From assembly GCF_002101295.1 (NCBI RefSeq), contig NZ_CP020778.1, forward strand, positions 186,001 to 250,000: DNA of 64,000 nt, read 5' to 3'. Under the pieces are notes generated by a model. That model was not told the DNA's origin and made no database searches. It saw only the letters and a program-made list of their open reading frames with translations. The position numbers and the translations under genes were made by a program. Shown here in pieces: positions 56,788 through 64,000 of this stretch. The first letter of the stretch is position 1, and the number at the start of each line of letters is the position of its first letter. Source of the stretch: Candidatus Pelagibacter sp. RS40 (GTDB lineage: Bacteria; Pseudomonadota; Alphaproteobacteria; Pelagibacterales; Pelagibacteraceae).

Positions 56788-57093
56788 ATGATTACAGTAT
56801 TAGTTAAATTTAAAATATCTAATGAACTTAATTTAAAAACTCTAAAAGAAAAGTTTATCGAAACTTCTACATTATATGTAGACGTCGAAGGATTATTGAG
56901 AAAAAATTACATAGCAGATATTGAAAAAGGTTATGCTGGTGGTGTTTATACTTTTACAAAAATAGAGTTTGCCAAAAAATGGTTTGATGAAGAAAGAATT
57001 AAGTGGATTACTGAAAGATACTCTAAGCCAGAAATTACATATTTTGAAAGTCCAGTTATTGTGGATAATGAAAAAAATAAAATAATATCCTAA
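56788..57093 (+). CDS. YdhR-like small monooxygenase-fold protein
   Basis: A 101-residue protein with a ferredoxin-like dimeric alpha/beta fold. GLLRKNYIADIEKGYAGGVYTF near 35-56 and PEITYFESPVIVDN near 80-94 match the YdhR family, whose members are thought to be small heme-independent monooxygenases with unknown substrate. It lies nine bases after the channel gene and 13 bases from the convergent dehydrogenase. Confidence 0.75.
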   Translation: MITVLVKFKISNELNLKTLKEKFIETSTLYVDVEGLLRKNYIADIEKGYAGGVYTFTKIEFAKKWFDEERIKWITERYSKPEITYFESPVIVDNEKNKIIS

Positions 57094-57106
57094 AATAATC
57101 GAAGTA

Positions 57107-58132
57107 TTAGTATCCTAGATCAGGATCTACTTGATTAATTAAATCTTTTTTATCAATAAATAATTTTAAGTTAGTTAAAAACTTTTCTAAAACCATTTCA
57201 ATGTACTTTCCTTTGCTATCTGAAGATATATGAGGTGTTATTACTAAATTAGGAGTATTCCAAAATTTGGAATTTCTTTTTATAGGTTCCTCTGAAAAAA
57301 CATCTAAAATAGCTCCAGAAATTTCATTTTTTGTTAATTTTTTTCTTAAATGCTCATAATCCATTACAGATTGACGTCCAATGTTAACAATTCCACAAGT
57401 GTGTTTTAAAGCATCTAACCTTTTTTTGTTTATCATTCCTTTTGTTTCATTAGTTTCGGGAACTGCTAAATAAAGAAAATCAGCATCAGGCAAAACTTTA
57501 TCAATTTTATCAAATTTAATAACTTTTGAACATCCATCAACATTTCTACCTCGTCTATTAACACCGGTTACATTTGCTCCAAGTGAACTGATATGTTTAA
57601 TCATTGAGCCTCCTAATGAACCAGTTCCAACTACTACAACATGTTTATTTTCAATTGGGTTACTTAATAAAGTGACATAGTCTTTTTGTTTTTGATTAGT
57701 AATTATTCTTGTCATTTGGTTTTGAAGCATCAAAATACTCATTAATCCAAATTCACCAGCTTTTTTTGCTTGTATTCCTCTACTATTAGTTAAAACTAAA
57801 TCTTTTTTAACCCAATTAAATGGAGAGAGATGATTAACTCCAGCTGATACAATGTGAATCCATTTTAATTTAGGTGCAATTTTACTTAAACCTTTTGTTG
57901 GAAAATTCCATGCAAGTAGGATATCGGCATCTTTCATTGAGGATTTCCAATTATCATCATCCCAGTCAATTAAATATGAAATTTTATCTTTTATTCCAGG
58001 ATACTTGCTTAATTTACTTTCAAACAAATCTTTTGTGACACTGCTATTTTTTTCACCTTCTAAGTCACAAGGCAAAGATCCTTTTTTCCAATGATTATTT
58101 CTTATATGAATTTTAATTTTATCTTTAGTCAT
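57107..58132 (-). CDS. D-2-hydroxyacid dehydrogenase, GhrA-like
   Basis: A 341-residue NAD(P)-dependent dehydrogenase. The Rossmann motif is VVGTGSLGGSMI near 178, the catalytic arginine is in NIGRQSVMD near 252, glutamate in DVFSEEP near 281 and histidine in ITPHISSDSKG near 300. The arrangement resembles glyoxylate/hydroxypyruvate reductase A. The substrate is unknown. The upstream gap to the lrp stop (50 bases) contains a TTGAGATAAATCAA element. Confidence 0.85.
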   Translation of the reverse strand: MTKDKIKIHIRNNHWKKGSLPCDLEGEKNSSVTKDLFESKLSKYPGIKDKISYLIDWDDDNWKSSMKDADILLAWNFPTKGLSKIAPKLKWIHIVSAGVNHLSPFNWVKKDLVLTNSRGIQAKKAGEFGLMSILMLQNQMTRIITNQKQKDYVTLLSNPIENKHVVVVGTGSLGGSMIKHISSLGANVTGVNRRGRNVDGCSKVIKFDKIDKVLPDADFLYLAVPETNETKGMINKKRLDALKHTCGIVNIGRQSVMDYEHLRKKLTKNEISGAILDVFSEEPIKRNSKFWNTPNLVITPHISSDSKGKYIEMVLEKFLTNLKLFIDKKDLINQVDPDLGY

Positions 58133-58151
58133 TTATAATTAAAGTATACTA

Positions 58152-58170
58152 AGTTGAGATAAATCAACTT
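58152..58170. promoter_or_regulatory. FNR-like palindrome upstream of the hydroxyacid dehydrogenase
   Basis: The 14-base core TTGAGATAAATCAA (58154-58167) differs from the FNR/FixK half-site pattern TTGAT-N4-ATCAA by one base. It lies inside a longer inverted repeat, AGTTGA...TCAACT. The same 14 bases occur at 59769-59782. The centre is about 28 bases upstream of the dehydrogenase start, close for class II activation, so repression or a hairpin at the lrp end are alternatives. It is suggested by pattern only. Confidence 0.4.
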
Positions 58171-58182
58171 AATATAATATCT

Positions 58183-58635
58183 TTATTCTACTCGTGAGTA
58201 TTCTGATTTAACTCTACGTAAAGGTATGGAGGTTTCAACTGAAGAAACACCATCTATTACAGTAAGTTTTTTTGTTAAAAATTCCTCAAATTCCTCAACG
58301 TCTTTAACCGCAATTCTAATTAAGTAATCCTTAGCACCTGTCATTAACCAACATTCAACAACTTCAGGAAAATTTAAAATTTTTTTCTCAAATTTATCAA
58401 AATTTTTTGATTGTTGTTTTTCTAAGCTTATAAATATAAATGCAGGAAATTTGTAACCAAGTGAAGTTTCATCAATATTTATTGAATAATTTTTAATTAT
58501 ATTATTTTCTTCTAATTGGTTTATTCTTCTTGCGGTAGGAGCAATACTTAAATTTATTTTCTCACTAATATTTTGAAGTGTAGTTTTGCTGTTATTTTTA
58601 AGTATTTTTACAATCTTTTTATCAACTTCATCCAT
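58183..58635 (-). CDS. Lrp/AsnC-family transcription regulator
   Basis: A 150-residue regulator. The N-terminal HTH (about 1-60, DEVDKKIVKILKNNSKTTLQNISEKINLSIAPTARRINQLEENN) is followed by a C-terminal RAM/effector domain with VVECWLMTGAKDYLIRIAVKDVEEFEEFL near 92-120, typical of Lrp, which sense amino acids. It is divergent from the DapA-family lyase and upstream of the hydroxyacid dehydrogenase, so either or both may be its targets. Autoregulation is suggested by an inverted repeat upstream. Confidence 0.94.
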   Translation of the reverse strand: MDEVDKKIVKILKNNSKTTLQNISEKINLSIAPTARRINQLEENNIIKNYSINIDETSLGYKFPAFIFISLEKQQSKNFDKFEKKILNFPEVVECWLMTGAKDYLIRIAVKDVEEFEEFLTKKLTVIDGVSSVETSIPLRRVKSEYSRVE

Positions 58636-58643
58636 ATTTTTAA

Positions 58644-58683
58644 TAAATTTTATTAATATTTATAAAATATCTTATAAAATTTA
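58644..58683. promoter_or_regulatory. Inverted repeat in the lrp / DapA-family intergenic region
   Basis: The 117-base gap holds perfect ten-base arms TAAATTTTAT (58644-58653) and ATAAAATTTA (58674-58683) around a 20-base spacer. Two TTATAAAAT copies start 12 bases apart (58660 and 58672). Its centre is about 28 bases before the lrp start. A role as an Lrp operator is plausible, but base composition is so AT-rich that chance repeats are expected. Confidence 0.3.
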
Positions 58684-58752
58684 CTAATATTCAACTATAA
58701 ATTAGTAATAATAGAGAAAATTTATTTTTAATTTCATGTAATTAATAATTAT

Positions 58753-59721
58753 ATGAATAAATCTAAATCATTTGATCCAATCTGGGTTCCAATTATTTCT
58801 CAATATCAAAACACAAAAGAATTAGAACTAGATGAAAAGCTTATTCAAAAACATATCAATTGGTTAGACCCACATGTAAAACAATTCTTGGTATGCGGTA
58901 CTACAGGAGATGGATGGAATTTAACTGATAAATTAATTTTAAATTGGTTAGATATATTAAATGATAACTCTTTAATCAAAAAAGATAACAAAATATTATT
59001 TGGAGCATTTGGAAAAACAACAGAAGATGTTCTAAGACGTGCAGATATCATAGAAAGATATCTAGTTAAAAATGGATCATCTGCAGGTTTTTTTGGATTA
59101 ACTTTATGTGCTCCCGTTAACGAAAACATCAAACAAAAAGAAATTATTTCACATTTTAAGCGTATCATTGAAAATACACATTTACCAATTTCTATCTATC
59201 AATTACCTCAAGTAGTAAAATGTAAAATTGAACCTGAAACTTTAAAAATATTAAAAGATAATTTTCAAGATAGAATTCAATTATTTAAGGATACTAGTGG
59301 TGAAGATGATGTTGTGAATTCTGGAATTAATTTTAATGATTTAATATTTTTAAGAGGAGCAGAAGAAAATTATTTTGATCATTTAAAACCTAATGGGAAA
59401 TATGATGGATTTTTATTAAGCTCAGCAAATTGTTTTGGTAAAATTTTAAGAGAAATTTATAATAATGTTGCAAAGGGTAATTTTAAAGATGCAGAAAAAA
59501 TGTCTGAAGAACTAAGCGATATAATTAGAATTTCATTCTCAGAAGGTCAAAAACTAGATTTTGGAAACCCTTTTTCTAATGTAAATAAAGCATTTGCTCA
59601 TGTCTTAATTAATAAAGATAATCTTAGTTGCAAAACATGTTTTGACAGAAATATACCTAATGAATTTTTAAATGATATATTTCTATTGCTATCTAAATAT
59701 AACTTAAGAAAATCCTTATAG
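58753..59721 (+). CDS. Dihydrodipicolinate synthase (DapA) family lyase
   Basis: A 322-residue TIM-barrel lyase or aldolase. The Schiff-base lysine is in IQLFKDTSGED near 180, the catalytic tyrosine in ISIYQLPQ near 152, and the pyruvate/keto-acid loop is CGTTGDGWN near 48. The motif differs from DapA's GTTGE. Family members include N-acetylneuraminate lyase and keto-deoxy-sugar aldolases, so the substrate is not determined. It is divergent from the Lrp regulator, which probably controls it. Confidence 0.82.
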   Translation: MNKSKSFDPIWVPIISQYQNTKELELDEKLIQKHINWLDPHVKQFLVCGTTGDGWNLTDKLILNWLDILNDNSLIKKDNKILFGAFGKTTEDVLRRADIIERYLVKNGSSAGFFGLTLCAPVNENIKQKEIISHFKRIIENTHLPISIYQLPQVVKCKIEPETLKILKDNFQDRIQLFKDTSGEDDVVNSGINFNDLIFLRGAEENYFDHLKPNGKYDGFLLSSANCFGKILREIYNNVAKGNFKDAEKMSEELSDIIRISFSEGQKLDFGNPFSNVNKAFAHVLINKDNLSCKTCFDRNIPNEFLNDIFLLLSKYNLRKSL

Positions 59722-59768
59722 GAATTTGTAAAATTTTGTGGGATAACTATACCCAGGACTATACCAGA

Positions 59769-59782
59769 TTGAGATAAATCAA
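59769..59782. promoter_or_regulatory. FNR-like palindrome upstream of the 75-residue orphan
   Basis: TTGAGATAAATCAA at 59769-59782 is identical to the core at 58154. It is 13 bases before the ATG of the small gene, so class II activation at -41.5 would put the transcript start inside the gene. Repression, a downstream start or chance are possible. The 74-base gap contains no other clear signal apart from the nearby GGGATAACTATACCC inverted pair at about 59740-59755. Confidence 0.4.
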
Positions 59783-59795
59783 GGTTTGAAGTAGT

Positions 59796-60023
59796 ATGAA
59801 CAAAGAAAACGCAAGTAAACTCTGGAAAATTATTCAGGATGCTGGCGATTATTTGGTAGGACAATTACCTGATCACCCCAACCATCCTAAAGGAAGAAAC
59901 CCCTACGCTCATGTTGCAATTTGTGTGAAAAGTAAATTTAATGCCAGTTACAAAGATATACCTGATGATCAATTAGATGATGTAATTAAGTATATTGAAT
60001 TTTTAAAGGAAAATCCAAGCTAA
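59796..60023 (+). CDS. Conserved-looking 75-residue protein, unknown function
   Basis: A small soluble protein I do not recognise. It opens NKENASKLWKIIQDAGDYLVGQLPDHPNHPKGRNPYAHVAICVK and ends DDQLDDVIKYIEFLKENPS. One cysteine (near 43) and several His-Pro pairs (HPNHPKGRNPYAH) give a possible metal- or ligand-binding loop, followed by an amphipathic helix. It abuts the threonine-aldolase-like stop with no spacer and carries an FNR-like palindrome just upstream. The composition is normal coding, not low complexity. Confidence 0.65.
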   Translation: MNKENASKLWKIIQDAGDYLVGQLPDHPNHPKGRNPYAHVAICVKSKFNASYKDIPDDQLDDVIKYIEFLKENPS

Positions 60024-61070
60024 CTAAGATTTAATATAGTTTAAAAAAGTATCAACTTCAGTTGGATCTGTGTTCCATGCTGTTACTAATCTAACCGCAT
60101 TACCATCCCACTCATCGTCGTTTATTGTGTAGCCTTCTGAATTAAGTTGATCAATTATATCTTTAGGCATTTTTACAAATACCTCATTAGCATCTGTTGG
60201 ATATGCAATTTTTATATTTTTATGCTGTTCTAAACCTTGGCTTAGTTTTTTTCCCATTGCATTCGCGTGTTTGGCGTTTTTTATCCAAACATCATTTGAA
60301 ATATATGCATCTAATTGTGCTGAAACAAAACTCATTTTCGATAGTAAATGCCCCGCTCTTTTCATTAAAAATGGTAAGTTACCAACTAATTCTGGTTTAA
60401 AAAAAATTATTGCCTCTGCTGCTAAACATCCATTTTTTGTTGCTCCAAATGAAAGTACATCAATACCTGATTTCCATGTCATTTCTGCTGGACTGCAATT
60501 TAATGAGACTAAAGCATTAGCAAATCTAGCTCCATCCATGTGTATATTAAGTTTATGTTTATGAGTTACTTCAGAAATATTTTTAATTTCATCTAAATTA
60601 TAAGCTTCTCCTGTTTCACATAGTTGTGTAATACTTACAGATGAGGGTTGTGTATGATGGACAATTCCTTTTCCACTTATTGAATTGTTAAGTTCTTCAG
60701 CTGTAATTTTTCCATCTATTCCATTAAGATTTACTAACTTTGCTCCACCTGTATAAAACTCTGGAGCCCCACACTCATCAACATTGATATGTGAAAGTCT
60801 ATGACAATAAATATTTCCAAATGAAGGTGTCATTGTAGATAACGCAAGTGCATTGGCTGCCGTCCCTGAGGATGTTGGAAAAACAATTACTTCTTTTTCA
60901 AATATTTCTGAAAATTTATCTTGTAAACTCTTTGAGAGATCATCATTGCCATAAGGCGTTCTATCTCCATCATTAGCTTTTAAAATAGCATCTAATACTT
61001 CTGGACATGCTCCCGTAACATTATCGGATGCAAACTTTACTCTATCTCTTTTTGTTTTAATTGTTGCCAT
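60024..61070 (-). CDS. ltaE: Threonine aldolase-like PLP enzyme
   Basis: A 348-residue fold type I PLP enzyme of the beta-eliminating lyase/threonine aldolase group. The PLP lysine is in LSFGATKNGCLAAEA near 212, MDGARFANAL near 178 carries the cofactor aspartate, and HRLSHINVDECGAPEF near 88 supports the substrate site. It would cleave L-threonine or L-allo-threonine to glycine and acetaldehyde. It is last in the minus-strand operon and overlaps the amidinotransferase-like gene by one base (TAATG). A serine-pyruvate or other PLP activity is less likely. Confidence 0.87.
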   Translation of the reverse strand: MATIKTKRDRVKFASDNVTGACPEVLDAILKANDGDRTPYGNDDLSKSLQDKFSEIFEKEVIVFPTSSGTAANALALSTMTPSFGNIYCHRLSHINVDECGAPEFYTGGAKLVNLNGIDGKITAEELNNSISGKGIVHHTQPSSVSITQLCETGEAYNLDEIKNISEVTHKHKLNIHMDGARFANALVSLNCSPAEMTWKSGIDVLSFGATKNGCLAAEAIIFFKPELVGNLPFLMKRAGHLLSKMSFVSAQLDAYISNDVWIKNAKHANAMGKKLSQGLEQHKNIKIAYPTDANEVFVKMPKDIIDQLNSEGYTINDDEWDGNAVRLVTAWNTDPTEVDTFLNYIKS

Positions 61071-62182
61071 TATTGTTTAGGAAAATAATCTTTTAATGTT
61101 CCCTCTCTGTATACATCTGCAGTACAACAATGAATACCTCCTCCGAACGCATAGGCATCTCTAAGCTCGACAGGTACAACTTCCATACCTAATTTATCTA
61201 ATTGTTCAGCTTGATAAACTTCACTTTTCTCTACACAAACAGTTTTTGGATCAAGGACAAGTACATTCATGGATAGCCAAGTTGAAGAATAACACAGTGG
61301 AGGTGGTTCATTATGAGCTGGTTGTGCGCTATCTACGATTTCCCATCCATTATCCTCAAATAATTTTCTTTGATCTTTAGGCAATCTTCTTTGAGGGTTA
61401 TTTATAATTAATCCTTCTTTAATTGGTGTGAAAGTTGCATCAATATGGATTGGATAAGGATCGCCTGGAAAATTTACTGCATGAACTCTATGATCTTTAT
61501 AATGTCTTTTAATCCAATCAATTCCTTTTAGATTTGTTGTAAAACCATGTTGAACGACTAAGTCTTTTCCAAATCTTAAAATATCAGCTGCATCAAACAA
61601 TGGTTCTTCTTCTGTTGTTACAAAATACTTTTGCTCAGTCCACTCAAGTCTTTTTTGTACTCCGATTTTATCTGATAAATAATCTTTTCTATAGTCTTCA
61701 TCTGTTAATCTTGGTTTTGGAGCTGACTCATGTCTCATGTTTGGATCTTCATTATAATACTGTTTTAATAAAGGTCTGTAGCAAAGGTATTCAAACCATC
61801 TACATCTATAACTCATTGTAGCTTCTAAAATTTCATTCCCAACTGTAAGCAAAACATCTCTTGGCGGCATACATCCAAACATTGTTTCAGCCTTCCAATC
61901 TGGTGTTGAAGTAGGTTGATTAAAGTCCAAAGGCGTTGGTCTATCAACTTTAATTCCTCGCTTTTCTAGCATGGATGAAAAATTATCCAAAAGTTCATTT
62001 GCTTTATCAACCGTATCTTTTGTTCTTGGGCCAAACTGACCTCTCATATCGCTATCTTCAGGTACTTTTGCATCTAAAGCTGGTTCGGGAGCAGGAATAC
62101 AAGTCCCATCAGCACGTCCAACTATTACATGTTTTAATGGATCCCATTCATTCCAACTATTTACAATTACTTTATCTGACAT
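61070..62182 (-). CDS. Glycine amidinotransferase-like protein (AGAT family)
   Basis: A 370-residue amidinotransferase. The catalytic cysteine is Cys352 in GGGIHCCTADVYREGTL, the histidine is His246 in PIHIDATF, and the aspartate is Asp200 in LFDAADILRF, in the same order and context as human AGAT (Cys407, His303, Asp254). AGAT moves the amidino group of arginine to glycine, giving guanidinoacetate and ornithine; the acceptor here is not proven. It abuts the creatinase stop (62183/62182) and overlaps the threonine-aldolase-like gene by one base. Confidence 0.88.
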   Translation of the reverse strand: MSDKVIVNSWNEWDPLKHVIVGRADGTCIPAPEPALDAKVPEDSDMRGQFGPRTKDTVDKANELLDNFSSMLEKRGIKVDRPTPLDFNQPTSTPDWKAETMFGCMPPRDVLLTVGNEILEATMSYRCRWFEYLCYRPLLKQYYNEDPNMRHESAPKPRLTDEDYRKDYLSDKIGVQKRLEWTEQKYFVTTEEEPLFDAADILRFGKDLVVQHGFTTNLKGIDWIKRHYKDHRVHAVNFPGDPYPIHIDATFTPIKEGLIINNPQRRLPKDQRKLFEDNGWEIVDSAQPAHNEPPPLCYSSTWLSMNVLVLDPKTVCVEKSEVYQAEQLDKLGMEVVPVELRDAYAFGGGIHCCTADVYREGTLKDYFPKQ

Positions 62183-63400
62183 TTAATTTTTTATAATATT
62201 ATGATCAGGTCCAAACGGAAATTTAGTGATATTTTCAGCTCCATCCTCTTTGATCACTAAAATGTCGTGCTCTCTATAGCCACCTGCACCAGGCTTTCCC
62301 TCTGGGATCATAATCATAGGTTCCATTGATATCACCATGTTTTTTTCAAGAATAGTATCAATATCTTCTCTAAGTTCCACCCCCGCCTCTCTTCCATAAA
62401 AATGTGAGAGCATTCCAAATGAATGACCATAGCCAAACGTTCGATATTGAAGATAACCTAATTCAGCAAATAAATTATTTAACTCCTCACAAATTTCAGA
62501 ACACTTTACCCCTGGTTTGATTAATTCTAATCCACGTTTATGAACTTTTACATTTGCTTCCCAAGCTTTTAAAGATGCATCATCAATTTCATTGACAAAC
62601 AATGTTCGCTCTAAAGCAGTATAGTAACCTGAGATCATTGGAAAAGTATTTAAAGATAATATATCTCCATTTTTTAATGCTCTATTTGTTTTTGGATTAT
62701 GCGCTCCATCTGTATTAATGCCTGACTGAAACCAAACCCAAGTATCCATATATTCTGCATCAGGATAAGACTTTGCTATTTCTCTCTCCATTTTATCTCT
62801 CCCTGCTATTGCAATCTCTAATTCTGATTGACCAGGTTTTATGTGTTTTACAATTTCCTCAGCACCTAAATCAGCAATACGGGCACCATTTTTAATTATT
62901 GAAATCTCTTCATCTGATTTAATCATTCTTTGTTTCATTAAATGCTTTGAAATATCTTTAAAAATAGCAATGCTAAAGATCGAGTTTAATTTTTCTTTTA
63001 TATCTAAAGTTACATGATCATTTTCAATTCCAATTGTTTTTGGAGGATCATCTCTTCCAATTATAGATACAATAGCTCTTAAAAAATTATCTCTTTTCCA
63101 ATCAGTATAGATTACGTTATTACAATGTGATCTTCTCCAAGGTTGACTTGCATCAATATTTGCAGAAATTGTTACTATTTTATCTTTTGTTACTACACAT
63201 CCATATGGTCTTCCAAATGAACAATAAATAAACCCTGTATAATATGCAATGTTATGCATCGAGGTTAGAATTACCATATCCATGTTATTATTTGACATAA
63301 CATCTCTAAGTTTTGATACTCTATTTTTGTACTCTTTATCTGAAAAGGGAAGTTTTACTTTTTCACCATTATTCAATTCAAAAAAATCTGGTCTTTCCAT
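62183..63400 (-). CDS. Creatinase (creatine amidinohydrolase) or close homologue
   Basis: A 405-residue M24/pita-bread-fold hydrolase resembling Pseudomonas creatinase along its whole length. Active-site residues match with a two-residue offset after the N-terminal part: Phe62 and Arg64 (CSFGRPYG), His234 (GAHNP), Tyr260 and Glu264 (YYTALERTLF), His326 (GYGHSFG), Arg337 (GREAG) and Glu360 (SMEPMI). Creatinase splits creatine into sarcosine and urea. Guanidinoacetate hydrolysis cannot be excluded. It is between the EamA-type permease and the amidinotransferase, with a six-base gap and no gap. Confidence 0.9.
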   Translation of the reverse strand: MERPDFFELNNGEKVKLPFSDKEYKNRVSKLRDVMSNNNMDMVILTSMHNIAYYTGFIYCSFGRPYGCVVTKDKIVTISANIDASQPWRRSHCNNVIYTDWKRDNFLRAIVSIIGRDDPPKTIGIENDHVTLDIKEKLNSIFSIAIFKDISKHLMKQRMIKSDEEISIIKNGARIADLGAEEIVKHIKPGQSELEIAIAGRDKMEREIAKSYPDAEYMDTWVWFQSGINTDGAHNPKTNRALKNGDILSLNTFPMISGYYTALERTLFVNEIDDASLKAWEANVKVHKRGLELIKPGVKCSEICEELNNLFAELGYLQYRTFGYGHSFGMLSHFYGREAGVELREDIDTILEKNMVISMEPMIMIPEGKPGAGGYREHDILVIKEDGAENITKFPFGPDHNIIKN

Positions 63401-63406
63401 AAAAAA

Positions 63407-64000
63407 CTAATTTAAACCAATAAATCTTCTATTGGATTGCATGATCATGCTGTAATAGAAAATTGCAATAAATATAAAAAAGCCACCAATAATTGTGTTT
63501 GTTGCTGGAACTTCATTGATGCCTAACCATGGTAACCAAACCCAAAATATTCCTCCAATTACCTCTGTTAAAGATAACAAAGTTAAATCTGCAGCAGGAA
63601 TATTTTTTGAACCAATTGAATATAATATTAAACCTGCACAAACTAAAGTTCCATGAGTTGCAAACAAAGCTTCATTTTTACTAGAAGATAAAAATTGACT
63701 GTCATTTAAAATCAACATTACCGATGAAAATAAAAAACAAAATAAACCTGCAATTGCTACTGTTGTAAATTTAGGTGTTTGTTTTCTCCAACGCAAAGTT
63801 ACAGAAAAAACAGAAAATCCAAGAGCAGATGCTAAACCAAAGACAAGACCAGGAAGAGAATTTGTTCCACCTGTTCCAAACGCCATTACAACAATTCCAA
63901 ATGTTGCAACTAAAATTGCCACCCAAACTGTAAGTGAAATTTTTTCTCTTAAAAATAAAAACCCTAACAACGCTGTTATGAATGGCATTGCAGCTAAGCA
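63407..64000 (-). CDS. EamA/DMT-family permease, C-terminal fragment
   Basis: The frame stays open to the right edge (CLAA before MPFITALLG), so this is a partial gene; the annotated methionine at 63988 is internal. The visible 198 residues hold one helix before LFLREKISLTVWV and then the second EamA repeat with five helices, ending FIAIFYYSMIMQSNRRFIGLN. It is a drug/metabolite permease that probably imports or exports a substrate of the guanidino operon. Substrate unknown. Confidence 0.85.
   Translation of the reverse strand, partial: CLAAMPFITALLGFLFLREKISLTVWVAILVATFGIVVMAFGTGGTNSLPGLVFGLASALGFSVFSVTLRWRKQTPKFTTVAIAGLFCFLFSSVMLILNDSQFLSSSKNEALFATHGTLVCAGLILYSIGSKNIPAADLTLLSLTEVIGGIFWVWLPWLGINEVPATNTIIGGFFIFIAIFYYSMIMQSNRRFIGLN

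Noticed and set aside
58845..59168. A 107-residue minus-strand frame
   Set aside because: It is antisense to the DapA-family lyase, with no conserved motif and no promoter.
60271..60564. A 97-residue plus-strand frame
   Set aside because: It is antisense to the threonine-aldolase-like gene, which has a clear PLP-lysine motif in its own frame.
1..64000. tRNA, rRNA, CRISPR arrays, insertion sequences, integration sites
   Set aside because: No cloverleaf-like sequence, spacer-repeat array, transposase or terminal inverted repeat was noticed in the gaps, which are all shorter than about 131 bases. Small RNAs could still be missed by eye.

Overview
The window is a strongly AT-rich, extremely gene-dense bacterial chromosome segment. 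Codon use, gene order and protein families point to the Alphaproteobacteria, most likely a Pelagibacterales (SAR11-type) marine oligotroph. The supporting signs are neighbouring genes that overlap or abut almost everywhere, no intergenic stretch longer than about 131 bases, Lys/Asn/Ile-rich proteins, and typical alphaproteobacterial neighbourhoods (anmK/tyrS divergent, rpsF-rpsR-rplI-dnaB, DUF2155 next to an NDUFA12-like gene, plant-type gshA). I saw no rRNA, tRNA, CRISPR array, insertion sequence, prophage or long repeat. The species assignment is an inference.

Layout. 1-5828 (minus strand) is an iscR-sufBCDS-sufU-sufT-sufA iron-sulfur assembly operon, led by a near-perfect IscR type-1 operator. 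5960-16841 holds an alpha/beta hydrolase, anmK/tyrS, a minus-strand PBP1A-prfB-AsmA-like operon, and RNase E/G; prfB is split by a programmed +1 frameshift. 16834-28643 covers thiSG, aroQ-accB-accC, two small alphaproteobacterial proteins (DUF2155 and NDUFA12-like), a detached NrdJ C-terminal (TSCPD) protein, aspS, hda, purMN, ndk and pepA. 28698-35911 is the outer-membrane run lptF-lptG-lptD-surA-pdxA-rsmA. 35900-38491 (minus) is fabD-fabG-acpP-gmk. 38576-46080 is rpsF-rpsR-rplI, dnaB, an MMPL-type RND protein, cvpA-purF and an HD-domain protein.

46091-64000 is more accessory. It holds a DUF255 thioredoxin-like protein, gshA-gshB with a drug/metabolite permease, an MFS permease, a MOSC protein divergent from a PhyH-type Fe/2-oxoglutarate oxygenase, a beta-carbonic-anhydrase-like protein, and an iron-dependent alcohol dehydrogenase. 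It continues with YajQ, a small voltage-gated channel with an altered selectivity filter, a YdhR-like protein, a D-2-hydroxyacid dehydrogenase, an Lrp regulator and a DapA-family lyase. A tight minus-strand operon closes the window: EamA permease, creatinase, glycine amidinotransferase-like, threonine aldolase-like.

The central genes serve translation, envelope biogenesis, fatty acid and purine synthesis and Fe-S assembly. The last operon is the best candidate for an unusual system, a guanidino-compound (creatine/guanidinoacetate/arginine/glycine) route. Almost all convergent gene pairs overlap or touch at their stop codons, leaving no room for conventional terminators. No gene-free stretch exceeds 300 bases.
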